Shown here piece by piece: positions 21,089-32,826 of a stretch of 64,000 nt of DNA (positions are counted from its first letter, which is position 1; each line of letters begins with the position of its first letter). Below the pieces are notes generated by a model. It was not told the DNA's origin and made no database searches. It saw nothing but the letters and a program-made list of their open reading frames with translations. This DNA is from Apiotrichum sp. Y4204 (lineage: Eukaryota > Basidiomycota > Tremellomycetes > Trichosporonales > Trichosporonaceae), in the NCBI GenBank assembly GCA_025531455.1, contig JAMYHL010000012.1, positions 186,001-250,000 on the forward strand. The letters run 5' to 3'. Made by a program: the position numbers and the translations under genes.

Positions 21089-22038
21089 CTACTCATCAAG
21101 CGCTTTCTCGTACTTGTGCTTGGCCATGCGGTCGTACTTTGTCATGCCCTGGCCCGAGTTGACCACGCCGACGCGGCCTGAGTGTCAGTGTGATTCGAGG
21201 TTGTGTGGTGCCAGCACCTCTACTCACCGTGCACCGAGTCGCTCGTGCGGAACACGCTCTTGCCTTCGAGACCGGCAATGTGGATGCCCTTCTTGGCGGC
21301 CTTCTTCCCAAACTTCTGCCACGACGACTGCACAGCGCGCGCCTCGTCCGCCTTTGCCTTTTGTGTCGCAATCCACTTTTCGCCCTTCTTCTTCTTCTTC
21401 TCCTTTTCGCGCTCCGTCAACTCGTTTGCGCGCTTCGGCGCCGCCGGCGTCGGCACCGGCGCGCTCGGGTCGTGCGGTCGCAAAGACGACAACGGAACAT
21501 TCGTGCTCCCCGTGTACCCCTTGAATGTAATCGTGTACAGCGGCGAGTCCTGCGAACCCGTCACCTGGTTGATGCGCGCAGGATACCTGTGTGTGAGTAG
21601 CTGAGGGTGATGATAGAGGGAAAGGCCATAAACTCCCGACGGGCGTGGAGAGCCGCGCCAGAGGCCGGAGGTCCCGAGGAAGACATCGCACGGTCTGCTA
21701 TTACAATCCAAACACTTAGCAGACCGCCGTCATCCCATCAATACTCGAACTCACCACTTTCCGTCCTTGTACTTGGCCATGCAGTCCATGCCGGCCTTGT
21801 ACTCTCCCAGATCCTGCCAATTATTCGCACCCGCATGCTCCTCCTTCTCCTCTCCGCGCTCGCGATCGCGCTCCTTGCCCTTGCGGTTCTTCCCACTCGC
21901 GGCCGCCGCCTGCTCCGTGAGGGCGATGAGCTCCTCAAACTCGGCTTTCAGCGCCAGAAGATCCTCGTTCGCCGGGTCGGCCTCGAGCTGCAGCTTGACG
22001 AGCGCGAGCTGGTCCTTGAATGTCTGAAGCTCCTCCAT
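21089..22038 (-). CDS. SPF30/SMNDC1-like Tudor-domain splicing factor
   Basis: Three exons: 21755-22038, 21228-21586 and 21089-21177, giving 243 aa. The N-terminus MEELQTFKDQLALVKLQLEA with NEDLLALKAEFEELIALTEQ is the coiled N-terminal helix of SMNDC1/SPF30. A Tudor domain spans the first junction: GMDCMAKYKDGKWYPARINQ then YTITFKGYTGSTNVPLSSLR. A lysine-rich linker follows. The C-terminal motif SSWQKFGKKAAKKG ... KSVFRTSDSVHGRVGV, then a KYDRMAKHKYEK helix, matches the conserved SPF30 end and is completed only by the second splice. Known homologues bind dimethyl-arginine on Sm proteins and act in U4/U6.U5 tri-snRNP addition, so a nuclear spliceosomal role is inferred. The start at 22038 matches the family; an in-frame ATG 14 codons upstream is less likely. 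Confidence 0.87.
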
Positions 22039-22222
22039 TGTCGATAAGAGTGATCTTGATGGTTGTTTGTGGAATGGCAAAGAACGACTTGCTCGCAGTC
22101 ATTGTCGCCGCCAAAATGGCATCAGCGCACATCCAGTTGGCACAGTACGCACTGCGCACAGTGCACAGTGAGGACAGCCAATTTTGATCCCGTTACCTCA
22201 CGTGCCCTTCACGCGCTTTCGG

Positions 22223-22229
22223 TATAAAT
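22223..22229 (+). promoter_or_regulatory. TATA box beside palindromic operator
   Basis: TATAAAT directly abutting the palindrome at 22229-22244. No confident rightward gene follows it: the nearest frame (ATG at 22266) encodes 76 unrecognised residues. Confidence 0.35.
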
Positions 22230-22244
22230 GAGTCACGTGACTCA
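22229..22244. promoter_or_regulatory. Perfect palindrome with E-box and two AP-1/Gcn4-type sites
   Basis: TGAGTCACGTGACTCA is a perfect 16-nt inverted repeat. It contains CACGTG (bHLH E-box, 22234-22239) and overlapping TGAGTCA and TGACTCA (bZIP Gcn4/AP-1 sites, 22229-22235 and 22238-22244). It lies about 190 nt upstream of the SPF30-like start on the other strand and next to a TATA box on the plus strand. Binding-factor identity is inferred from consensus only. Confidence 0.6.
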
Positions 22245-25200
22245 CAGAAATGTGGAGACCGAGGCATGTCCGTCTGCAACAACAACACCCCCCAAGTCCT
22301 CCACAATGTCATAGGGAGACAGATCTGTCAGTCTGTGTCCGAGATCCCTTTGCGATGCCAAACTCACAAGCTCACAACTGTGCAACTGTGCCATATGGCA
22401 CATACGGCTGTCACTTTTGAGTGCAGGGAAGCAGCATCTTCGGGTACGGCCAGCAAGTTCATGATTCCGAGGCTGGAACGACCTGCCGAGCCGTGAGGCG
22501 AGATGGAAGTGCCACGCTGGCAGTGGCTCACCTGCATTACCTGACAAAGCGCACTTCCGGGCGGATAATGCGGCCCACATGCACATGTCTGATGCCTGAT
22601 CCGTACAATACTACTACGTGGTCGTAGCTCGCTAGCTCGGGGCTCCTCGCCGACATGGCTGATCGAGGGGAACGGACATGTGATAGCGGAGGTCAGAGTA
22701 CAGAGTAGAGGTGGTCGGATATGAGATGTCCGCCGTCTACGGCCTGTCCCTGCTGGGCAGGCACAGCGGCATTGGTAGTATCGATCGACCCATGTGGGGA
22801 CGACCGCAAAAGACATACTGTATGAACGTATTTGTGCTTGGTACTGGGAGCTGGGTTCGAAGGATGGGAAACTCTCTTCTTGTCTCGGCAACTTGAGATG
22901 AAGCCCCAGTCGTCGCGCGGACCAGGAACAGGACCCAGGGCATCATATTAGCCACTCCCCGCTCTACGCCCGTCCAACCGCCGGCTACAAAGCTGTGACA
23001 TGACTGGCGCGGGCACCTGCGCACCGGTATGTTGTCGGACCATTGTGAGCTGGTGAGCATGGTGAGCGGGTCGGTGACTATATCCCGGTAGCCGCTGGGT
23101 TCTATTGGAATGCGGGGTACGGACCAGGGCAGCAGAGGTTGTCAGGATCCCAATGCGTCAGGCCGCTTCAGGGCATCAGCATTATACGCCCTCGTGTCTC
23201 GCGTCTCGCCTCGCGTCTCGCTTTTGCAGCTGCGGCTCTTCTTGGGTGCCGAGCACGTCGGCTATCGCGATCATCTGCCACGAGTGTTCTGAGAGACGCG
23301 TTGTTGGCACCTGATGGTATCGTGAGGAGTCTTGCTATGAGCGTTGAGGTTGAGGTGTTCAGTCTGAACAACGAAATCGGACACGAGTGACATCGACACA
23401 AGCCGTAGGCAAAGACTAATGCGCGACTGCCAATTGACGCGTATGTGAATGCAGCCGAGGCAATAGGACAGATACCAGAAGTCATGTCGGACGTTAGTGA
23501 CGCACTCGAGAAGCTCGGCTGCGATTCAGCGACATTCAGCATTCAGCGACAGCGCGGAAATACGGCCGCGCCAGACTTCGTCGCTATTCAATTCCATTGT
23601 CGCTCGTCACTCGGCCCTGTCCGGTCCCCGTCGCGACGCGTGCGCGCACGGTGGACCGGACAGACTTGGTGTTCTTGGGCCCGAGACAGACAGCACAGAG
23701 GGCGTGGATGGAGGGGTCACTGTCCGCGGGCTGTCGGACGTGTCGGACGTCACGGCCACTCACTGGAGGTGGAGATGCTGCAGCAGGTGCCAGTGGCCGT
23801 ACATGCAGCTATTGTTGGGTCGTCTCAAACGCGCCCCAACGCGCCCAATTATCCAGCGACGCGGTTCTCCCGGCCACGCGGGGGAATGCAACACTTCACA
23901 TCGCGCACATCGGATGTTGTCCCCGGATCAGCAGCACAGCATTACTATCATGGCATCTCATCAGAGTGATCTCTTGGGTATCGTGTCTCGCAATGTACCT
24001 TAATCGGGACATCCGACTTGTATCTCGTTTACACGCTCACCGGCGCTGACAGAACCTCTCTGACCATCTAGCCACTTCTGACCCGCAACAGCCGACACAG
24101 AAAGCACATGCACACGCATGCACAGGCACGCACCTTGTAATCTCATAGTCTCACCACTCGCAAAGGCTTTCTCTCCTCACATGCAGTGTCGCCGCCCGCC
24201 GGCAGCCGGAGCCCAGATCCTGATCCTGATTCTGTTCTCGACACGGTTTGCCAAGCAATTGCAAGCAATGCATGGGCGGTAGCGCTGGCTGGAGGCTCGG
24301 GAGCTCGAGCTCGGCATCTTGCGAACGGGGATTAGGCGGCGGTAGCACCATGCGGGCTGGAGAGGTGTCCTGTGTCTCTCTGTCAAGCTGTCACTCACCT
24401 TTCACTTTCGCTCGCTCTTACCCCGCAACGCTTTTACCCGCTCCAAACTCTAAAATAGAGCCAGCCAACCAGCTCTCGATTCTCAGTGTCGCGCATTGCA
24501 GAGTACGCAACCAGCACCGGTGCCCCCACGGGCTTGAAGCGGGGCTCGAACTGGGGCACCGGCTCGTGCGAGTGGGGCCAGGGGGTCTATACATCCCCCC
24601 TTGTGCGTTGCGTGTTCGCCGTGATTGCGGGGACTGAATGCGGGGACAGGAACGGAGAGTGCGATGGTGTGGGGTCGATGAGATGAACAGCCGCTCTACT
24701 CTTTGTTACTCGCTCCGTGCTCTCCATTTCGGCTGGTAACAACTTACCCGAGGTGGGCCGGTGCGAGGCCCCGTCGCAGGTCTCGTTCTCGTCGTCGATG
24801 CAATCAATCACATCAGGCCCCATCTCCTCTCTCTGTCTCCTCGCTATCGCACACCCGCCCCGGAAGTTCCCCGCTGGACCGCTGGTCCGCATTTGGGCCC
24901 CCTTTTACCCCGGCATCCTTACCTGTTTACCCCTCGCACTCACCTCCGCGGCCCCGCCCTCCCTCTCCTTCGACCCTCTCTCGTCGCGTCATTGCACCCT
25001 CGGCCTTGACCCTCTCGTAGCTCTCGATCTCCCTTGCTAGCGTCTCTCGTGTCGGGTGCTGGCCGTGCGTGCTGTTACAGGCTAACTGAACCATACCCCA
25101 CGATCCCCCGGCGACGCCTCGCGCCTCCTCGCCTCGACGCCTCGTCTACCAATATACCAATCAACGCCACCATAACCCCCTCCCTCCCTCCCTCCCCTTC

Positions 25201-25350
25201 TATTCCCCCTTGACCTCACCCCACACCCCGCCTCGGTGCCGCCGGCCCTTAGTCGCCTTGTCGGCCATCTCGGCTCCCATCCTCACGCAACGCCCCCACG
25301 CACAGTCCTCGGCAGCCTTCTTTGTCTCCTCATCGTGTCCATATATAACC

Positions 25351-27951
25351 ATGGCCTGGAGCCAGTTCCCCCCACTCTCCGCTGCTTCTGCACCACTCCG
25401 CACCTCTTCCCGGCCAGCTCTGTTCATATTGGGACGCAGTGTAGCTCCATCGCCTCGGTCCATTGCCAAACCGCTCTCGTCCTCCTCGCTCCAGACTCAG
25501 TCTAGTCGCCAACAGCCTCCTCGTCACCCCCGTCCACCCCGTCGAGTCGCGTTCGCAACACCCATCTCACACACTCGTACATTTTCTGCTCGGGCATCTC
25601 TAGACGAAACTCCCACATCCACTTCCATTCCCTCCCCTTCCCCCTGTTACCCCTTTCCCGAAATGTCTTCGACAACGCTCCTTCAGGACATTGTCCACCG
25701 CGAGTCCATTGAGAACCCTGAAAAGTTCTGGATGGCTCAGGCCGACCATCTCCACTGGCACAAGAAGCCGACGCGTGCGCTCTCCATGACCACCAAGAAG
25801 CTCCCCTCGGGCGTCGAGCACCCCACCTGGGAGTGGTTCCCCGACGGCGAGATCTCCACCTGCTACAACCAGGTCGACCGCCACGTCCTTGCCGGCCACG
25901 GCGACAGCCCCGCCATCTACTACGACTCGCCCGCGTCCGACACCAAGCGCTGCATCACCTACAAGGAGCTCCTCTCAGAGGTGGAGACTCTTGCCGGTGT
26001 TCTCCGCGAGTCTGGTGTCCAGAAGGGCGATGTCGTCCTCTGCTACAGTGAGTCACTGTCCGGATGTTCTTCGGAACGACTCCGCAATGGCCCCGCATGC
26101 CGAGCGCCACGGCGCCGCCGCCTCCCAACCCTGCGGCGCCACCGGGTTCATCGCCCATCTCACCATCGGCAGCTGTGCGGCGATAGCCCACTCCGAAACA
26201 TGACCTCACGTCGTCAAAACAAACGCTGACAATTTCCAGTGCCGCTTATCCCCGCCGCCATCATGGGTATCCTCGCCGCGAACCGTGTCGGTGCGGCCCA
26301 CTGCATTGTCTTTGGTGGCTTTGGTGCCCCGGCCCTCGCCCAGCGCATCGACGCTGTCAACCCCAAGGTCATCCTGACTGGCTCGTGCGGCATCGACGGC
26401 TCCAAGGTCATCCCTTACCAGCCCATGGTCCACGGTGCCCTTGAACTCGCCAAGCACCGCCCCAACCGCACCATCATCTTCCAGCGCCCTCAGTTTGAGT
26501 GGAAGATTGACGAGAAGATGGGCGAGCGCACCTGGCAGGAGCTTACCGCCGACGCCAAGCAGCGCGGTGTCAAGTCCGAGTGTATCCCTGTTCCGTCGTC
26601 CGCCCCGTGCTACATCTCGCACACCTCGGGTACTACTGGTGCGCCCAAGGGTGTCATCCGTGACTCGGGTGGCCACGCCGTCGGTCTCCACCTCTCCATC
26701 TCGATGGTCTTTGGCATCCACGGCCCTGGTGACGTGATCCTCGCCGCCTCGGACATTGGATGGGTTCTCGGCCACGCGTTCATCCTCTCGGCTCCTCTCC
26801 TCACTGGTGCTGCCACCGTCCTCTACGAGGGCAAGCCTGTTGGCACCCCTGACGGCGGTGCCTTCTGGCGCCTCATCGAGGAGTACAAGGTCAACGCTCT
26901 TTACTGTGCCCCGACTGCTCTCCGTGCTATCAAGGGTGTCGACCCCGAATCAAAGTTCCTCACCACCGTCGGTAAGCGTGACGGACTCCGGTCGCTCCGT
27001 GGCCTCTTCCTTGCCGGAGAGCGCTCCGAGCCTACCCTCATCACCATGTACCAGGAGCTCCTCGACCAGTACGCCGCCCCGGGTGCGCACGTCATCGACA
27101 ACTGGTGGTCGACCGAGACTGGCTCGCCCATCACCTCGCGCGCTCTTCACCCTCACTCTGGTGTCGACCGCAAGACCCGCCAGAACCACCCCATCCCCAA
27201 TATCAAGCCCGGATCCGCCGGCAAGGTCATGCCCGGCTACAACCTCCAGATTGTCGACGACGAGGGCAAGCCGGTCCCCACCGGCGAGATGGGCAACATT
27301 GTTCTTGGTCTCCCGCTCGCGCCCACCGCCTTCCGCACCCTGTGGCAGGACGAGGACCGCTTCTACAAGGGCTACCTCAAGCGCTTCGAGGGCAAGTGGC
27401 TCGACACCGGAGACGCCGGCTACATTGACGAGGAGGGCTACTGCCACATCATGGCACGTAACGACGACGTCCTCAACGTCTCGGCCCACCGTCTCTCATC
27501 CGCCGCCATCGAGCAGGCTATCTGCTCGCACCCCTCAGTCGCCGAGGGCTGTGTCGTCGGTATCCCCGATGCCCTCAAGGGCCAGCTTCCCTTCGCGTTC
27601 ATCACCCTCTCGGTCCCCGACCACCCGAGCTCGGCCATCCCGTCAGAGCAGATCTTCAACGAGATCCAGCAGCGCGTGCGTTCCGAGGTCGGCACGATCG
27701 CCACCCTCGGCGGCATCATCCAGGGCAAGGGCATGATCCCCAAGACGCGTTCGGGCAAGACACTCCGCCGTCTACTCCGCTCCCTCGTTGAGAACGCCGC
27801 CCACGAGGACTTTGACGCCGACGTCTCGTCCCAAATCCCGTCAACCATCGAGGACTACGCGACCGTCGACGTTGCCCGCCGGAAGATCCGGGAATACTTC
27901 GAGGTCAAGGGCAAGTCGCACAAGGCCATCGAGGTCCGCGCAAAGTTGTAA
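25351..27951 (+). CDS. Short-chain acyl-CoA (propionyl-CoA-type) synthetase, ACSS3/PrpE-like, mitochondrial
   Basis: Two exons: 25351-26047 and 26240-27951, 802 aa. The 192-nt intron splits the Met of the MPLIPAAIMGILAANRVGAA motif. From residue about 105, SIENPEKFWMAQADHLHWHK and PTWEWFPDGEISTCYNQVDR are typical of ACSS3/PrpE. SHTSGTTGAPKGV is the A3 ATP loop, then WWSTETGSP (A5), WLDTGDAGYID (A7) and TRSGKTLRR with the A10 lysine. The enzyme should activate propionate or a related short acid with ATP and CoA. The first 104 residues are Ser/Pro/Arg-rich with only one acidic cluster near the end and read as a mitochondrial presequence. A second in-frame ATG at 25663 starts at the conserved domain (MSSTTLLQDIVHRES) and could give a cytosolic form. 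The gene converges on the MFS carrier. Confidence 0.88.
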
Positions 27952-28267
27952 AAAAACATTATATATACCACCTCATTTCCCAATTGCACTTCCCTTGCAC
28001 GCCCCCATCCATCCACAGTCCGTCGTTTATTCGTCTTGTGTAGGACGGCTAGATCAGAAGCTTTGTCTTGTATATATTGTGATGAAATCTTTGGTTCAAC
28101 GACGCGGCTGCGTAGCGGAAAAGAGAGAGGGAGAGTCAGACATCAAGCTTCCAGAAAGAATGATCACCAGGAAAGTGGACTGCTGACATTGCATCTTGAC
28201 ACTATCGCTACCTTTATACAAAAACCCTTTATTCCCTATCGTTCCCCTCCCCCTCGTCCACAACTCA
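27952..28267. other. Convergent intergenic region
   Basis: 3' ends of the acyl-CoA synthetase (+) and the MFS carrier (-). It starts with an AT-rich stretch (AAAAAACATTATATATA), plausible for 3'-end formation. Nothing else seen. Confidence 0.4.
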
Positions 28268-30086
28268 CTACGACGTGCGCGCAACACCGCGGTCCCCAAA
28301 CCTCCACTTTGCAAAGCTCACAACAAGCAGCGCGACGCCACAGAACGCGGTCGTGAGCGAAAAGCCCATGACGTACTTTGGCTTGCTGCTCTCTGGCCAG
28401 AAGAAGGATCCGTACACGGACGCGAGGTTTCCAAAGCCATTAACGAGCGCGATGCACACTGCGCGCTTCTCGCGCCCGTCAAACATCGTGACCATCCACG
28501 AGAGGAAGACGGGCACCGCCGTCCAGATGCCTCCGCCGCCGAAACAGATAAACGCATACTTGACGTGCTTGTCGTTTTGCGCCACAATGATAATAAACGA
28601 TATGGTGGCGAGGGCACACGCGCCCATGACGACAAAGGCCTTTTGGTGCGTCTTGTCCGCCAACACGCCGAGCGACACGGAAATCACGAGCGCGACAGCA
28701 TAAATCGGCACAGTCATAAACTGCGCCATGCGGCCCTTGTAGCCGAGCGAACCCATGAGCGTGGGGAAAAAGTAGGAAATGGTGCCGACCATGTTGAGGA
28801 GGTTGTAGATGATGACAAAGACCCACGTCTTGGGGTCCTTGACGGCCAGCTTGAACGCCGCCCAGTGCGACATGTGCGGCTCGCCGTCGCCTGCCGCCGT
28901 GTCGGAGAGGAGGCGCGCGACTGCCAGCTGCTTCTCCTCGTGGCTGAGCCATGAGGTCGTGGCAGGGTAGTTTGGAAGCACAAAGTATGCAAAGACGGCG
29001 ATAAAGACCGTGATCAGGCCCTCGACGATGAACAGCCACTTCCAGCCGCGCGTGTTGCCCTTGCCCTCCAGTCCGTCGATCACGCCGCCGGCAAGCAGGC
29101 CGCCGAATGCGCCAGCGAGCAAAGAGGCAGTGTAGAACATTGCGATGCGCTTGGACAGTTCGCGCGGCTTGTACCAGCACGACATCTGGGGATTAGCTGG
29201 GCAATAAACTTGAAAGGCTCTACATACCAATAGCATTACACCGGGGAAGAATCCTGCCTCGACCAGTCCCAGGACGAAGCGGAAGGCAACCATGCCGCCG
29301 AGATTGTGCACTCCCTTGACGCCAATCGACATGGCGCCCCAGATGAGCATGAGCGTCGGGAGGAAGAGCGCGGGCTTGGAGCGCGCAAGCATCATGTTGC
29401 TCGGCACCTCCCATAGGAGGTAGCCGACGAAGAAGATGGACAGCACGAGCGAGTAATCCGCGCTTGATAGCTGCAGGTCCTTCTGCATGCCGCCGACCTT
29501 GGCATTGCCGATGTTCGTGCGGTCGAGCTGGAGTCAGCGGTGCCACATTGAGCCGAGATGGGTCTTGGCACGGCAACTTGTCGGTAAGATTGGCAGCGGG
29601 GCAATGATCTCCCGTGAAAGCACGGGCTTGTGCCGCAATACACCGTGTTCGTCTAAGCGACGCCCACTTGACACATGCTCAATACATGGGCAATGACGGC
29701 AATGTCTCGGTCTCGTTTCTCGCCGCCAACAGGCCGACAACGGCACGCACCGGCATACACCGGCCCGTCCCAGTCTAAACTGCTCCACCTCGAGAGACCC
29801 AGCACGACAGTACCACAACATCCCCGCCACAGCCTACCACCACTCAAGACTCTACACTCACATAGTTGAGGATGTACATGAGCCACAGCATAGGCAGGAG
29901 GTGCACATCAATCTTGCGCACGAGGCGCGTCTCCTCGGGCGTATCGGGCACATAGGTGAATCCCGTGAGGTCGACGCCGTGCCGGCCGTGCTTTCCCGTA
30001 AGCTCGAGATGCGCGACGTCGCCCTTCTGGTCGAGGCTGCCGCGCTCGGCGTCCACCGTATGCGTATTGGCGTGTGGGTGCTGCAT
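28268..30086 (-). CDS. MFS transporter, Dal5/anion:cation symporter type
   Basis: Three exons: 29862-30086, 29228-29527 and 28268-29185, all phase 0, giving 480 aa. A hydrophilic N-terminus precedes LLPMLWLMYILNY (TM1), and splicing gives LDRTNIGNAKVGGMQKDL, the signature of fungal ACS-family carriers (allantoate, nicotinate and vitamin permeases). GYLLWEVPSNMMLAR, FRFVLGLVEAGFFPGVMLL and, after a 42-nt intron, MSCWYKPRELSKRIAMFYTA follow. Twelve membrane segments can be traced, ending GFSLTTAFCGVALLVVSFAK. It should take up a small organic anion or vitamin across the plasma membrane; the substrate is not determinable here. The first intron (29528-29861, 334 nt) is much longer than the others in the window. 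Confidence 0.88.
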
Positions 30087-31284
30087 GGAGAAATGCGGGG
30101 TGAGGGTGCTGGGGATATGACATGCCCGTGGTGCTCCACACCCCCGCTTTATACATCTCGTAGGGCGATCTAGCTTGAGCTAGGTCTGCCCTAGCTCAAT
30201 CCCAACTCAGGTGAGAGACCAGGACCACTCCCCATCGCGAGAGAGGTCAGTCGCGTGCCTTGTGTTGTGAGCTTGTCTCACGGCGCATCAAGATGCCGAG
30301 CGGAGCGTCATGACAGCAGCACGGGGTTTGCCGCTCTGCGCTCTACGCTCCTTTCCCCAAGCAAACTCGGTGGGCGGATCGCACTTGGTTTCGTGGCAAT
30401 TAGCGGCATGTCGCGGCTTTGTCAGTTGTCCGCCTACTGCCGGCGTGCCTGGAGTGATCACATGCACCAGAGAGAAAGTGTCAATTGTCGCAGTTAGTCC
30501 ACAGGTGTGCCCGGCCAAGCGTCCGAGGATAGACGACAGCTGGACGGGCTATACTCGGTGTCTTGTCGGCATCCCAGAAAACAGAGTCGCAGGTCAGCAC
30601 AATGCACCTCTTCACCCTGGCACCCTGGTGCCCTGTCCCCATACGATCCTGGCATATCGAGGTTTCGGCATTGGCCGTGCGCGCCATTTTCTTAGTTACG
30701 GGCGAGCATTATTCCGGACGTGGACACGATCGAGAGCAATGTGGAGCGCGGAATGCATGACGCGTCGAAAGACGGGTGAAACGGGTTACCTGCCGACCAT
30801 GGCTCAATGTCGCTGTCGCGTGGCGCGCCGTCCTGCTCCCGGCTCGCGCTCTATCAGCGAGGCTGTGATGACGCGACAGTGACGCTGTGGCGACAGTGTT
30901 CTTCGAATCCCTCCTTGCACAAGGCAATGATCCAGTGTTATGTGTGATCTCTTCGATCGGACCCTCGTGTCTTAGATCACTTCTTGTTGTGCTTGTACAT
31001 TGCCGCTCAAGAATGAGATGAAGAGAAACGAGTGGGATGTGGTCCCAACATCGAGAGGACAGTGGCGGATGATTCACGGCTAAACTGGCCACAATGGTGC
31101 AATCATCCTGGGGCCCCCTAATTGACATATTATGTAATGCTTGCCTCTCCACCACGTCGGCAAACCCGCCAGCGTCGATGCCGATTCTTTCTTGTCGTCG
31201 CCGTCGTCGATGAGACTACTCGTGCTGTCATCATCGCCATCATCATCAACAACCTCCAACTCACCCTCTCTCCAATACTTAAGT
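30087..31284. other. Divergent intergenic region (about 1.2 kb)
   Basis: Upstream regions of the MFS carrier (-) and BET1 (+). No supportable gene; several short frames overlap on both strands. Confidence 0.4.
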
Positions 31285-32041
31285 ATGAGCGGGTACGTCT
31301 CCCTTCTCGTAACTCAGCTCTCTCTGACGGCAGCTTGAAACGCGTGAACCGCCGTCCGGCAGCGTACACCCCCTCCCCGGCATCGACGCCCGCGCCGGTA
31401 CTCTACCCGCCATCGGGGGGCGCGTCGGGTGCGTCAGTGTCCGGCCCGTCCTCTGGCCGGGGCACACCATGGACGCCGCTTGCAGGGCGCGTATCGCCTC
31501 CGGTTCGTTCCGGCTCGGGAGCGAGCGGTGCGAGCCAGTATTCCGAGTCACCGTTTGGCGGGGGCATGGCCTCGGCGCCGGGCATGCGCTCGCACGAGCT
31601 CGAGGGGCATAATGACGATCTCTTGAAGGGGTTGCTTGGGAAGGTTGATGTGTTGAAGAATGTGAGTCGTCCGGGCGAGAGAGCGTGTGCACGGTTGTCT
31701 TTGGGCTTTGGGATAGCCTTACGATCTGCGCAAGTTTCCAGACTCACTGACGCCAGCTTACGATCGGGATCGGAGACGAGGTGCGCGCGGGTAACCTCGA
31801 ACTGGCAGGAATGGTGAGTGGGGATGAGGCTTGGGAGCTCGCTAGGCGCTAGGCGAGCGCCGTCTGTTCCTCCACTTACGTGCAGAACGACGATTTCGGG
31901 TCCACATCGAACATTCTCAGCGGGACGTGGAAGCGCATGACGCGCATGGCGGGGCGGCAGGGCTCGAGCTGGTGCTGGTTCATGGCGTTCCTCGTGCTCG
32001 TCTTCTGGATCTTCATGTTTGTCTGGTGGTTCCGGAGATAG
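31285..32041 (+). CDS. BET1: Bet1-like SNARE of ER-Golgi transport
   Basis: Four exons: 31285-31292 (8 nt), 31334-31661, 31757-31813 and 31886-32041, 182 aa. The first exon carries only ATG AGC and two bases, so the start is hidden from simple frame calling. A Pro/Ser/Gly-rich N-terminal region of about 85 residues is followed by the SNARE helix HELEGHNDDLLKGLLGKVDV, then LKNLTIGIGDEVRAGNLELA, then NDDFGSTSNILSGTWKRMTR, assembled across three junctions. The C-terminal anchor is a single membrane segment, SWCWFMAFLVLVFWIFMFVW. Order and spacing match Bet1: helix with a central glycine/ionic region, then a tail anchor two to three residues from the end. It acts as the Qc-SNARE in ER-derived vesicle fusion with the cis-Golgi. 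Confidence 0.85.
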
Positions 32042-32826
32042 CGGGCCGAGTAGATGACCCACATCTGCACCTGCCTGTACCGACCGCCTCAACATGTCTC
32101 ATTTCGGCGTCTAGAGTCTTATCCCACGCCTCGCTCATTGCATCTTCCTCATCGGGTACCCGCTGGCGATTGTATCTCCTACTCCTCCGGCACGCCGGCT
32201 AATATGTATGCCAGTTTGGTTGAGACAATGCCCGTGGAGGCAGTGGAGGGCCGTGAGGGGCCATCCTCGAGGTCCGACATGTCCGGACATGGCCGGCCAG
32301 TGTAGACATGTCAGCAGGTTGCGTGCATTGCGGGGCACGCTACACATGCTGCACACAATGAAGAGTAGACCTGAGAATGAGCGCAGGAACATTACACTCA
32401 CTCATTCATTGCACTCAAACCATCCTCCACTCTGCGGCATGTGCTCGGCGGCTGGCGGCTACAACATCGACCTCATGTAGCTGGTCAGCTGTAGATTTGG
32501 CCGCTCGCTCGCCGCTTTGTTATCGGCGCCTGGCCGCGGGCGGTTATGGTCCACCTCTTGAGATGGATGCACACGGTTGCTAACTACCAACTAGCCAACC
32601 TGCAACTTGCCGCTGGACAAGTAACCGCTCTGTGTATTCTTGTTGCATTCACATGCATACGTAGCACAACAAGATGCTACATGCTAGATGCTAGCTGCCA
32701 GATGCTGGATGCTGGAATGCTAATGTTCGCATGCTATGCTCCCAAGTCTCTTGAAAGACATGTAAAGCACGACCGAAGGAGCGGAATGCTCGCAGCACAA
32801 CTCAGCCCACATTCTCCCCACTCGTC
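32042..32826. other. Intergenic with GATGCT-type short repeats
   Basis: Spacer between BET1 and the aldolase, which run in the same direction. At 32671-32740 the unit ATGCT recurs many times with variation (GATGCTA, GATGCTG, CATGCTA). No gene seen. Confidence 0.45.
32671..32740 (+). repeat. Degenerate GATGCT(A/G) direct repeats
   Basis: Within 70 nt the hexamer-like unit (G/C)ATGCT occurs about nine times at irregular spacing, about 90 nt upstream of the aldolase start. It resembles a decayed minisatellite. Confidence 0.5.

Larger units (their letters stand above)
22039..25350. other. Long gene-poor intergenic region (about 3.3 kb)
   Basis: Between the SPF30-like start and the acyl-CoA synthetase start. 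It contains a TATA box beside a perfect 16-nt palindrome (22223-22244), a short TCTCGC-rich repeat near 23190-23225 and a pyrimidine-rich leader region at about 24700-25340. No frame with family or splice support was found. Confidence 0.5.

Noticed and set aside
26206..26775. 189-codon leftward frame in the acyl-CoA synthetase
   Set aside because: Complement of the conserved adenylation domain; no independent signals.
28196..28954. 252-codon rightward frame inside the MFS gene
   Set aside because: Antisense shadow of a well-supported transporter; arginine/histidine-rich composition typical of the complementary frame.
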